Assembly: GCF_008974225.1 (NCBI RefSeq)
Contig: NZ_BKZR01000025.1
Location: 1-48,817, forward strand
DNA: 48,817 bases
Direction: 5' to 3'
Source: Weizmannia acidilactici
GTDB lineage: Bacteria; Bacillota; Bacilli; Bacillales; Bacillaceae_C
Below the pieces are notes generated by a model. That model worked only from the letters and a program-made list of their open reading frames with translations. It ran no database searches and had not been told where the DNA came from. The translations under genes were made by a program, and so were the position numbers. Below are positions 41,833 through 48,817 of this stretch, piece by piece. How positions within the stretch are numbered: position 1 is the stretch's first letter; each line of letters starts with the position of its first letter.

Positions 41833-42288
41833 TTATCCCCGTGGCGGATAGGTGGCCAATTGCTGGCCTGCCTGCGGTGTCCCGAAAGGATATTCGTACT
41901 CGATTTCCTCAGAGAATGTAATGTAATCGACATACACCATCGGAATTAAATAACGTTGTCCGGTTTGCGGATCGCTGAGGATGACATGGTCGCGCCCGGC
42001 CGCTTCGATAATCCCGTTGAATACTTTTGCGTTCCATTCGCGGTTGTTTTCAAATGTGGCGTACAGCGTGATCATTTTTCCTTTATTCAGCCGCAAAATA
42101 TTTTCAATATAAGACTGTTCGAGCGGCAGCTGTCCAGGCAAATTTTGCGTAGGCGAAATTTGGGTTTGCGGCCCCATCGGAACTTGGTACTGCGGAAAAT
42201 AAGTCCCGTAGTAAGGCTGGGTGGACTGCCGGTAGTAATAGTAATAAGGATACCCGTAAACAGGCGGTGTGTAATTCCCGTTTTCCAA
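41833..42288 (-). CDS. gerQ: Spore coat protein GerQ
   Basis: 151 residues. The N-terminal half is Tyr/Pro/Gln-rich (GYPYYYYYR, PYYGTYFPQY), and the C-terminal half holds the conserved domain LNKGKMITLYATFENNREWN, DHVILSDPQTGQRYLIPM and VYVDYITFSEEIEY (parts shown). GerQ is an inner spore coat protein, crosslinked by transglutaminase Tgl, and needed to place CwlJ for germination. TTG at 42288 after GGAGGGGG; the open frame before it is not family-like. No lysine occurs before residue 69, in contrast to the N-terminal crosslinking lysines reported for B. subtilis. Its B. subtilis name is ywdL, placed next to ywdK as here. Confidence 0.9.
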   Translation of the reverse strand: MENGNYTPPVYGYPYYYYYRQSTQPYYGTYFPQYQVPMGPQTQISPTQNLPGQLPLEQSYIENILRLNKGKMITLYATFENNREWNAKVFNGIIEAAGRDHVILSDPQTGQRYLIPMVYVDYITFSEEIEYEYPFGTPQAGQQLATYPPRG

Positions 42289-42335
42289 TTGATTTCCCCC
42301 TCCATTTTTACATATCTGAAGCCTGAACGCGGCTC

Positions 42336-42357
42336 CTGCCGTGCTTTCGCGCGGCAG
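42336..42357 (-). other. Hairpin in the gerQ leader
   Basis: On the minus strand CTGCCG and CGGCAG pair around an inner GC/GC stem closed by a GAAA (GNRA) loop. It lies about 50 bases before the gerQ start codon. Role unknown. Confidence 0.4.
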
Positions 42358-42412
42358 TATAAGTAGGGCCCTCACTACATTCATGTGTATGCCGCCGGAA
42401 AACGGGATATGC

Positions 42413-42446
42413 TAAAAAATCCTTCCAGCATTCTGGAAGGATTTTG
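42413..42446 (-). terminator. Terminator of hemQ
   Basis: AAATCCTTCCAG/CTGGAAGGATTT perfect stem with a 4-base loop; T-tract on the minus strand. Confidence 0.85.
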
Positions 42447-42447
42447 G

Positions 42448-43203
42448 TTACCCGATATGTAACAATGATTTTAATTTCTCTTCATCAAGCAGGCTTCCGA
42501 CATAGAAAGAGCCGAATTCGCCATATCTGGCGCTTGCTTCATCAAAACGCATTTCGTAGACGATTTTTTTGAACTGCAGGGCATCATCGGATAATAAAGT
42601 GACACCCCATTCATAGTCGTCAAGCCCTGTAGAGCCGAGAATATACTGTTTCACTTTTCCGGCGTATTTGCGCCCGATCATGCCGTGGCTTTTCATCAAT
42701 TCACGGCGTTTTTCCATCGGCAGCATATACCAGTTGTCATCGCCTTGGCGCCGTTTATCCATCGGGTAGAAGCAGAAATATTTGGATTTTGGCAGGGTCG
42801 GATACAGGCGCTCTCTGACCTGCGGATTTTCATATGCGTTTTCATCCGCCTTGCCGCCGCGCACATAGTTGCTTAACTCGACAACGGCGACATAAGAGTA
42901 AGCCGGGATGGTATAGTCAGCAATTTTTAATTTATTAAAGGCCGTTTCAATTTTCTCAAGGTCTTCTAAAGCCGGCCGCAGCGTCCATAAGACAAAATCG
43001 GCTTTTTGGCCTGTGATCGTGTATAAAGCATAAGCTCCTTCATGTTCGTTTTGAATGGCTTCTAATTTTTTAAGGAACTGCTGGAACTCTTCAATTGCAG
43101 CTTCCCTTTCCGCGCCCGGCAGTGCCCTCCAGCCCGCCCAGTCGATAGAACGAAAATTATGCAACGAGTACCAGCCATCCAATGTTTCTGCTGCTTCGCT
43201 CAT
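42448..43203 (-). CDS. hemQ: Coproheme decarboxylase HemQ
   Basis: 251-residue chlorite-dismutase-fold enzyme that decarboxylates coproheme to heme b, the last step of the Gram-positive heme pathway. The start LDGWYSLHNFRSIDWAGWR, the catalytic Tyr in DDNWYMLP and the proximal His in KSHGMIGRKYAGKV are as expected; GLDDYEWGVTLLSDD closes the core. ATG at 43203 with GGAGGGAAAAAG. Equivalent to ywfI, and adjacent to pta as in B. subtilis. Confidence 0.95.
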   Translation of the reverse strand: MSEAAETLDGWYSLHNFRSIDWAGWRALPGAEREAAIEEFQQFLKKLEAIQNEHEGAYALYTITGQKADFVLWTLRPALEDLEKIETAFNKLKIADYTIPAYSYVAVVELSNYVRGGKADENAYENPQVRERLYPTLPKSKYFCFYPMDKRRQGDDNWYMLPMEKRRELMKSHGMIGRKYAGKVKQYILGSTGLDDYEWGVTLLSDDALQFKKIVYEMRFDEASARYGEFGSFYVGSLLDEEKLKSLLHIG

Positions 43204-43372
43204 CTTTTTCCCTCCAAGCTTTTTTTCTTACCTTACTATAACATAGGTTGGATAAAGGAAAAAATAATACGCGCTGTGTGAAATGTTCAGAACAATTTCA
43301 TCTTTTGCCTTTGATTTTTGGGGAGAATGGATTATCCTAAAAAAGGACATAGTCATAAAAGGAGTGATCGAC

Positions 43373-44344
43373 ATGAGCGAGTTTTTCGACACCGTTAAAC
43401 AAAAAGTGCGGGGGCACAATAAAACCATTGTTTTTCCTGAAGGCCTGGATGAAAGGATTTTAACCGCTGCTTCCCGGCTTGCCTCTGAAGAAGTCATCCG
43501 CCCGGTGTTAATCGGGAACCGGAATGAAATCGAAGCAAAAGCACGGGAAATCAGCGTTTCGGTTGAAGGAATCCCTACATATGATCCGGAAAACTATGAG
43601 GGTTTTGAAGAGATGGTGCAGGCTTTTGTTGAACGGAGAAAAGGAAAAGCGACGGAAGAAGATGCGCGCAAGATTTTAAAAGATGTTAATTATTTCGGCA
43701 CAATGCTTGTCTATTTGAAGAAAGCGGACGGACTTGTAAGCGGCGCCATCCATTCCACGGCGGACACGGTACGGCCTGCACTGCAGATCATTAAAACAAA
43801 ACCGGGGATCAAAAAAACGTCGGGTATCTTCATTATGGTAAGGGATAAAGAGAAATATGTATTTGCCGACTGCGCCATTAATATCGCGCCGGACAGCCAG
43901 GATTTGGCGGAAACGGCTGTGGAAAGCGCCAAGACGGCAAGAACGTTTGATATCGAGCCGAGAGTCGCCATGCTGAGCTTTTCAACAAAAGGTTCGGCCC
44001 ATTCTGATGAGACGGAAAAAGTGGTGCAGGCTGTAAAAATGGCAAAAGAACTCGATCCGGATATTGTGCTGGACGGTGAGCTCCAGTTTGATGCAGCATA
44101 TGTTCCGGCTGTCGCGCAAAGGAAAGCGCCGGATTCCGTCATCCAGGGGAATGCGACTGTGTTTATTTTTCCGAGCCTTGAAGCCGGCAATATCGGCTAT
44201 AAAATGGCGCAGCGGCTCGGCGGCTTCGAAGCGGTCGGCCCGATCCTGCAGGGGCTGAATGCGCCTGTCAACGACTTATCGCGGGGCTGCAATGCTGAGG
44301 ATGTTTACAATTTGGCCTTGATTTCAGCGGCGCAAAGTTTGTAA
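43373..44344 (+). CDS. pta: Phosphate acetyltransferase
   Basis: 323 residues, exactly the usual Bacillus length. It converts acetyl-CoA to acetyl phosphate for overflow acetate production. The motifs KTSGIFIM, AMLSFSTKGSAHSDE, GELQFDAAYVP and FPSLEAGNIGYKMAQRLGG (shown in part) are those of Pta. ATG at 43373 after AAAAGGAGTGATC. A possible promoter is TTGATT (43311)-16-TATCCT (43333). It pairs functionally with the pyruvate-related genes in the window. Confidence 0.95.
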   Translation: MSEFFDTVKQKVRGHNKTIVFPEGLDERILTAASRLASEEVIRPVLIGNRNEIEAKAREISVSVEGIPTYDPENYEGFEEMVQAFVERRKGKATEEDARKILKDVNYFGTMLVYLKKADGLVSGAIHSTADTVRPALQIIKTKPGIKKTSGIFIMVRDKEKYVFADCAINIAPDSQDLAETAVESAKTARTFDIEPRVAMLSFSTKGSAHSDETEKVVQAVKMAKELDPDIVLDGELQFDAAYVPAVAQRKAPDSVIQGNATVFIFPSLEAGNIGYKMAQRLGGFEAVGPILQGLNAPVNDLSRGCNAEDVYNLALISAAQSL

Positions 44345-44470
44345 TGTCCCTATTCCTGAATGCCGGGATTTACCGTTGGAATTTAGTTCCGGTTTGGCTT
44401 GGCTGCATCCTGCACAATGGCCAAATCCTTTTTATGTTTTTGGAAAAAGCAAATGGAGGAATGGACGGAT

Positions 44471-45304
44471 ATGGAAGAAGCGCTGCAATTGCTGAAGCAG
44501 CCGGAGTGGAGGATAATCGACCAGTCCTGCCTCGGCCCGCAGTTTGAAGCGGCCCAGTCTTTTGCAATGGACGATACATTATGCACATCGGTTGGGTCAC
44601 ACCTGTCTCCGGCGGTTGTGCGGACATGGGTGCACCACCAAACAATCAGCCTCGGCATTCAGGATACGAAGCTGCCTTTTCTGGAACAGGGGCTTAAATT
44701 TCTTGAAAGCATGGGTTACCGGTATCTTGTCCGCAATTCAGGCGGTCTTGCGGTTGTTTTGGATGATGGTGTGCTGAACGTTTCGCTTGTTGTGCCGGAC
44801 ACGGAAAAAGGGATGGACATCAACCGCGGATATGAGGCGATGTGGAAGCTTATCCAAATGATGTTTGCCGATTTCCCCGTGCAGATTGAGGCAGGCGAAA
44901 TTGCCGGCTCGTACTGCCCAGGTAGCTATGACTTAAGCATTGAAGGGAAAAAATTTGCCGGCATCTCGCAGCGGCGTGTCCGAAAAGGGGTGGCTGTCCA
45001 GATTTATTTATGCATCACAGGCAGTGGTGCGGGCAGGGCGCGGCTCGTCCGGGGATTTTACGAACAGGCAAAGCAGGGTGCTGCGACAAAATTTCAATAC
45101 CCGATGATACAGCCTGAAGTGATGGCGTCGCTGTCAGAGCTCCTGCAGGAAAATTTGGCGGTACAGGACGTTTTTATGCGGCTGCTGCAAACGCTGCAGG
45201 AGCTCGGAAGCCGGCTTGTGTCCCGGCCGCTGACGGAGCAGGAAACGGAATGGTACGGCCAATATTATGAACGCATGCTCGAACGCAATGCGCGATTTTT
45301 ATAA
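44471..45304 (+). CDS. lipL: Octanoyl-[GcvH]:protein N-octanoyltransferase LipL
   Basis: 277 residues of the LplA/BirA fold. LipL moves octanoyl groups from GcvH to E2 subunits of oxo-acid dehydrogenases. The catalytic Cys149 is in GSYCPGSYDLSI, with KKFAGISQRRVRKGVAVQIY next to it. The N-terminal RRWVHHQTI-like VRTWVHHQTISLGIQD region fits. ATG at 44471 after GGAGGAATGG; earlier in-frame ATGs do not have a well-placed site. Corresponds to ywfL; follows pta by 127 bases. Confidence 0.9.
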   Translation: MEEALQLLKQPEWRIIDQSCLGPQFEAAQSFAMDDTLCTSVGSHLSPAVVRTWVHHQTISLGIQDTKLPFLEQGLKFLESMGYRYLVRNSGGLAVVLDDGVLNVSLVVPDTEKGMDINRGYEAMWKLIQMMFADFPVQIEAGEIAGSYCPGSYDLSIEGKKFAGISQRRVRKGVAVQIYLCITGSGAGRARLVRGFYEQAKQGAATKFQYPMIQPEVMASLSELLQENLAVQDVFMRLLQTLQELGSRLVSRPLTEQETEWYGQYYERMLERNARFL

Positions 45305-45345
45305 GGTTTGCAGGTATGATTGGGTAGGAAAGCATGGTTTGGCAC

Positions 45346-45655
45346 TTGCTTTACCAAACTTGGATTATAAAGACAAAACTTTGATCTGCAAGCAGAGAAA
45401 AGACTTTTAGCAGCCTTATAAAGTACAAAATGGTGTCCTTGGGGCGGCAAAAAGTCTTTTAGGAGCGTTATAAAGGACAGAAGCAGGTTCGTGGAGTATC
45501 GAAATGTCCCTTAGAAGCATTATTGAAGGACAGAGCGCCGGCCCTATAATGGGAAAAGTCTTTTAGGAGTGTTGTAAGGGACAAAAGCATAGCCTTGGGA
45601 CAGCGAAAAGTCTTTCATAAGCATCATGGAGGACAAATGCCGTTCGCAACTCAGA
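45346..45655 (+). repeat. Degenerate 52-bp tandem hairpin array
   Basis: Units start at 45398, 45450, 45502, 45554 and 45606 (AAAAGAC, AAAAGTC, AAATGTC, AAAAGTC, AAAAGTC), an exact 52-bp period, and a sixth, weaker unit precedes at about 45346. Each contains GTCTTTTA, a nine-base loop and TAAAGGAC or variants, giving an 8-bp hairpin; unit 5 (GTCTTTCA/TGGAGGAC) keeps pairing by covariation. 52 is not a multiple of three and no long frame runs through, so it is non-coding. Located between convergent lipL and rsfA; nothing else is seen in 45305-45710. Confidence 0.8.
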
Positions 45656-45710
45656 TAAACGTTCTTCAAGGGAAGAATTGAAGCATCTATCCCCAAAGTC
45701 ACTAAACAGG

Positions 45711-45750
45711 CGGAAACCCATCGAGATCATGTTTCTCAATGGGTTTCCTT
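45711..45750 (-). terminator. Terminator of rsfA
   Basis: GGAAACCCATcGAGA and TCTCaATGGGTTTCC form a long hairpin with a short loop. Confidence 0.8.
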
Positions 45751-45791
45751 GTTTAAAAGAGCTTTTGGGATCGCGTTTTGCAATGGCAATG

Positions 45792-46478
45792 TCACTCCGC
45801 CATTTTCTCCAGGTTCCCGTTCCGGTCCATTTTGAATTTGGTTGTGCCGGTGTCGTCTTCTTCAAAGAGGACATATTTTCTGGCGCGATTCATGATTTTC
45901 ATCAATGTTTCGTAATCTTCCTGCATCGTGACGGAGCCTTCTTCCAGCTCTTTGATGCGTTTTTTCAGCTCTTCCGTTTCTTTTTTTAGTTCCTGGTTTT
46001 CATGTTTCAATCTTGCATTCTCGCTTTTTAAAACCGTTGTCTGGAATTGCGTATTGTTTAAGTATTGCAGATAGCTGATGACTTTGACCAAGTTCATTTC
46101 CCCATTGTCCGTGCCTTGTGCACCTTCTCCGGCCTGCCCTTCCGCCTCCGCTTGGTCCGTAACCAACGGTATTTCACCAAGTTCTTCAAGCGTCGGTACT
46201 GGCGGCTGGTAAAGTAGTTTCTTTTTCCCACCCTGTTCTTTTCCAAGCAGGCGCTGGCGCTGCTTTCGCTGTTTTTTGGCAAGTTGCAAAGCTTGTTCGT
46301 AGTTGTGGCGGACGACCGCATTCCAGCGGAAACCACAGGCGGCCGAAGTGCGGTTCAGCTTATCGCCGACTTCCTCAAAAGCATTCAGCTGTGTGCTGCC
46401 TTCGCGCACATGGCGCAGCACCGTTTCGGCAAGCAACAAATCATCTTCTTCGCTCCACGCGTCTTGACGTGATTTCAT
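45792..46478 (-). CDS. rsfA: Prespore-specific regulator RsfA
   Basis: 228 residues. A Myb/SANT-like DNA-binding domain at the start (SRQDAWSEEDDLLLAETVL, FEEVGDKLNRTSAACGFRWNAVVR) is followed by a Glu/Pro-rich linker and a long coiled coil (about 140-190, TTVLKSENARLKHENQELKK). In B. subtilis RsfA (YwfN) adjusts sigma-F-dependent genes in the forespore. ATG at 46478, eight bases after TTGGGGGT. Divergent from ywfO. Confidence 0.88.
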   Translation of the reverse strand: MKSRQDAWSEEDDLLLAETVLRHVREGSTQLNAFEEVGDKLNRTSAACGFRWNAVVRHNYEQALQLAKKQRKQRQRLLGKEQGGKKKLLYQPPVPTLEELGEIPLVTDQAEAEGQAGEGAQGTDNGEMNLVKVISYLQYLNNTQFQTTVLKSENARLKHENQELKKETEELKKRIKELEEGSVTMQEDYETLMKIMNRARKYVLFEEDDTGTTKFKMDRNGNLEKMAE

Positions 46479-46682
46479 TCTCATTACCCCCAATTTGAAT
46501 TTTTGTTTTGATACTAAGAGAATGGACAAAAAATGCATTTTTTATACCAATATGGTAAAAAAATAATAGAGTTTTAGTGCGCGGCGGTGGAAAAATCCCT
46601 TTTTTCGGTTTGCGTACAGGCGCTTTTTTTCTTCTTTTGATCCCGGTATAATAGAATTACGACAGTAGGAAGAGGGTAAATC

Positions 46683-47999
46683 ATGGAATACGCCAAACTT
46701 AAACTCAGCGAGGAAAAGGTATTTAAAGACCCTGTCCACCGTTATGTTCATGTGCGCGACCAGGTGATATGGGACTTGATCGGGACAAAAGAGTTCCAAA
46801 GGCTGCGCAGGATCCGGCAGCTCGGCACGACTTTCCTGACCTTTCACGGGGCAGAACACAGCCGGTTCAGCCATTCGCTCGGCGTATATGAAATTGTCAG
46901 GAGAATTACGGATGATGTATTTAAAAACAGGCCGAACTGGAACGGGAAGGACAGGCTTTTATCGCTTTGCGCCGCGCTTTTGCATGATCTTGGCCACGGG
47001 CCATTTTCCCACTCGTTCGAAAAAGTCTTCGGCATGGACCATGAAGAATTTACAAAGCAAATCATTTTAGGAAAAACGGAAGTAAACGAGGTGTTGCGGC
47101 GGGTCGGCAGGAACTTTCCGAAAAAAGTGGCGGAAGTCATAGCCAAAACTTCCGAAAATAAGCTTGTTGTCAGCCTGATCTCGAGCCAGCTCGATGCGGA
47201 CCGGATGGATTACTTGCTGCGCGATGCCTATTATACCGGGGTCAGCTACGGCCATTTCGACATTGAACGGCTGCTCCGCGTCATGCGCCCTCATGAGGAC
47301 CAGGCCGTTTTTAAATACAGCGGCATGCACGCGGTGGAAGACTATATTATGAGCCGCTACCAAATGTATTGGCAGGTGTATTTCCACCCGGTCACAAGGA
47401 GCGCGGAAGTCATCTTAACGAAAATTTTGCAGCGGGCAAAAGCCTTGTATGATGCGTCGTATGATTTCAAACACGAGCCCAGGCATTTCCGCTCGCTTTT
47501 TGAAGATCACCTTTCCCTTGAAGATTATTTGAAGATGGATGAACATGTGATGCTGTATTATATTGAAGTGTGGCAGGAAGAAGACGATTCGATTTTGCGG
47601 GATCTTTGCTCACGCTTTGTGAACCGGAATTTGTTTAAGTATGTTGAATTTGATCCAGCAAAAGAGTTTAAAGTACATAGCCGGTTGGAGAAACTTTTCC
47701 AGGAAGCCGGGATCGATCCGAATTATTATTTGGTGATTGATTCGTCGTCTGATCTTCCTTATGATTTTTACCGGCCAGGCGAGGAGGGGGAACGGCTTCC
47801 GATCAATTTGCTGATGCGGAACGGGGACTTGAAAGAATTGTCTAGGGAATCCGATATTGTAGATGCGATTTCGGGGAAAAGAAGAACCGACCATAAATTG
47901 TATTTTCCGCTTGATTTGATCAAAGACGAGACGGAATACGGCGAAAAGAAAAGGGAAATTGCCGCTTTGTTAAAGCTGTCCCAGAATCCGGAAATTTAA
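46683..47999 (+). CDS. ywfO: HD-domain phosphohydrolase YwfO
   Basis: 438-residue HD-domain protein of the SAMHD1/dGTPase-like group. The metal site is seen in GAEHSRFSHSLGV (His59/His64), ALLHDLGHGPFSH (HD near 101-102) and SSQLDADRMDYLLRDA (Asp). Related proteins hydrolyse dNTPs to deoxynucleosides. ATG at 46683 after GGAAGAGGG. YwgA follows after 18 bases, probably co-transcribed. Confidence 0.9.
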   Translation: MEYAKLKLSEEKVFKDPVHRYVHVRDQVIWDLIGTKEFQRLRRIRQLGTTFLTFHGAEHSRFSHSLGVYEIVRRITDDVFKNRPNWNGKDRLLSLCAALLHDLGHGPFSHSFEKVFGMDHEEFTKQIILGKTEVNEVLRRVGRNFPKKVAEVIAKTSENKLVVSLISSQLDADRMDYLLRDAYYTGVSYGHFDIERLLRVMRPHEDQAVFKYSGMHAVEDYIMSRYQMYWQVYFHPVTRSAEVILTKILQRAKALYDASYDFKHEPRHFRSLFEDHLSLEDYLKMDEHVMLYYIEVWQEEDDSILRDLCSRFVNRNLFKYVEFDPAKEFKVHSRLEKLFQEAGIDPNYYLVIDSSSDLPYDFYRPGEEGERLPINLLMRNGDLKELSRESDIVDAISGKRRTDHKLYFPLDLIKDETEYGEKKREIAALLKLSQNPEI

Positions 48000-48017
48000 T
48001 CAGGAGATGAATGGTTT

Positions 48018-48536
48018 GTGTTAGAAGATCATGTGAAATTAATGGGTGCGCTTGCCGTTTCGGGGGAGATTGTCGGGCGCAAAAAACTGCAAAAAATGAT
48101 TTACATTGCGAAAAAATTGTCGTTTCCGTTCCAGGAAAAGTTTGAATTCCATTTTTACGGCCCGTACTCGGAAGAACTGACGCTGAGGATAGAAGAACTG
48201 ACCAATCTCGGCTTTGTGAAAGAAGTCAAGGAGAAAAAAGGCGGATATGTCCAATACCGTTATACGGTTACTGATGAAGGCCATGAATTTTTAAATATGT
48301 ACGAGCAGGAGCTGCCCGGGCTTGATGCCTGCCTGATAGAAATGAACGGGCAAAACGCGCGTTTTCTCGAACTCGTTTCAACGGTCATGTACTTTGATGC
48401 GCTCCCGAAGGACGAAGTGAAAGAAAAAATCTTTACGTTAAAAGCAAAGCAGCACTATACGGAGGAAGAAATCAGCCAGGCGTATGACTACATCGAAAAA
48501 TTAAAAAAAATCGCTAAGCCTGTGCAAAGGGCTTAG
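48018..48536 (+). CDS. ywgA: YwgA family protein
   Basis: 172 residues. A winged-helix-like N-terminal half (VKLMGALAVSGEIVGRKKLQ, FEFHFYGPYSEELTLRIEEL, TDEGHEFLNMYEQE) and a helical C-terminus. The family is conserved next to ywfO in Bacillus and its function is unknown to me. GTG at 48018 after CAGGAGATGA. Confidence 0.85.
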   Translation: MLEDHVKLMGALAVSGEIVGRKKLQKMIYIAKKLSFPFQEKFEFHFYGPYSEELTLRIEELTNLGFVKEVKEKKGGYVQYRYTVTDEGHEFLNMYEQELPGLDACLIEMNGQNARFLELVSTVMYFDALPKDEVKEKIFTLKAKQHYTEEEISQAYDYIEKLKKIAKPVQRA

Positions 48537-48543
48537 CGATTTC
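48505..48543. terminator. Terminator of ywgA and ywhB
   Basis: AAATCGCTAAGCC/GGGCTTAGCGATTT stem with an 8-base loop; it overlaps the last codons of ywgA and faces the convergent ywhB. Confidence 0.85.
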
Positions 48544-48548
48544 CCTCT

Positions 48549-48734
48549 TTATTCGTCGCTTTTACGGACGCCGCCTACGGCATAGTGGTTTTTCGACATT
48601 TCTTCAATGAAAACCGTGATGTTTTCTTTCGGGGCGTTCACCGTTTCGCTGACAGCGGCGGTCACTTTTTCAACCAATGCTTTCTTTTGCTCGTCAGTAC
48701 GGCCTTCCAGCATTTTTACCGTTACATATGGCAT
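48549..48734 (-). CDS. ywhB: 4-oxalocrotonate tautomerase family protein YwhB
   Basis: 61 residues (one less after Met removal). The catalytic base is Pro1 (MPYVTVKM), with Arg in EGRTDEQ, and the rest follows the small 2-hydroxymuconate tautomerase fold. Acts on 2-hydroxy-dienoates; the physiological substrate in Bacillus is not known. ATG at 48734 after AAGGAGATG. Confidence 0.9.
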   Translation of the reverse strand: MPYVTVKMLEGRTDEQKKALVEKVTAAVSETVNAPKENITVFIEEMSKNHYAVGGVRKSDE

Positions 48735-48817
48735 ATGGCTGCATCTCCTTTTTGTTGATCGTTTCCGTTTAAAATTGTAAAGATTTTTTTGCCCGCCCGC
48801 AAGTGCCTACCGGTGGC

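Noticed and set aside
45305..45710. Possible CRISPR array
   Set aside because: The 52-bp units diverge along their whole length and have no constant repeat plus unique spacer pattern; no cas genes are near.

Overview
This window is chromosomal DNA of an endospore-forming Bacillaceae. Supporting signs are strong AGGAGG-type ribosome sites with many GTG/TTG starts, a bacillithiol deacetylase pair, the spore genes gerQ and rsfA, two S-box (SAM) riboswitches, and a right-hand third whose gene order (pdxK, ung, ywdI, ywdK, gerQ, hemQ, pta, lipL, rsfA, ywfO, ywgA, ywhB) matches the origin-proximal ywd-ywh region of Bacillus subtilis. The overall gene set fits the Heyndrickxia (Bacillus) coagulans group, but I could not test this. 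I saw no rRNA, tRNA, CRISPR array or transposase gene.

Left part (1-9.6 kb): pepT, a GT8 glycosyltransferase and a MATE transporter on the minus strand. A complete type II (ParM-like) partition cassette follows: a repeat-rich centromere-like region (3821-3940), an actin-like parM gene and an acidic-tailed parR-like gene. Then come ylmA and an S-box-controlled metN-metP-metQ methionine importer.

Middle (9.6-30 kb): lytS-lytT directly upstream of the carbon-starvation/pyruvate permease gene cstA, which suggests pyruvate sensing coupled to uptake. Next are ilvK, a two-gene threonine/serine exporter, and a marR-ABC-ABC drug-export operon with a classical asymmetric heterodimer. A scarred segment (21.15-21.97 kb) holds a 233-bp element with inverted ends and the remnants of a usp and a lysR gene. 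A second S-box controls an SfnG-like flavin monooxygenase and an uncharacterised ATP-grasp ligase. DUF1646, asnO-type asparagine synthetase, and the cidR/cidA-cidB cluster follow, then a 48-codon gene with a sigma-G-like promoter.

Right part (30-48.8 kb): ybaK, DUF2231, a two-component system with a small coiled-coil gene fused to its operon by an ATGA overlap, a lipase-like hydrolase, an RpiR regulator, an alkaline phosphatase, a HAD phosphatase, yojF-bshB2, pdxK, and a decayed YflT-domain stress gene that still has a sigma-B-like promoter. After these comes the origin-proximal core block. A perfect parS site sits inside the ung terminator, and a non-coding array with an exact 52-bp period, each unit able to fold as a hairpin, lies between lipL and rsfA.

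The most interesting signals are the chromosomal parC-parM-parR cassette, the parS-in-terminator, the 52-bp hairpin array, and the S-box-controlled monooxygenase/ATP-grasp pair.
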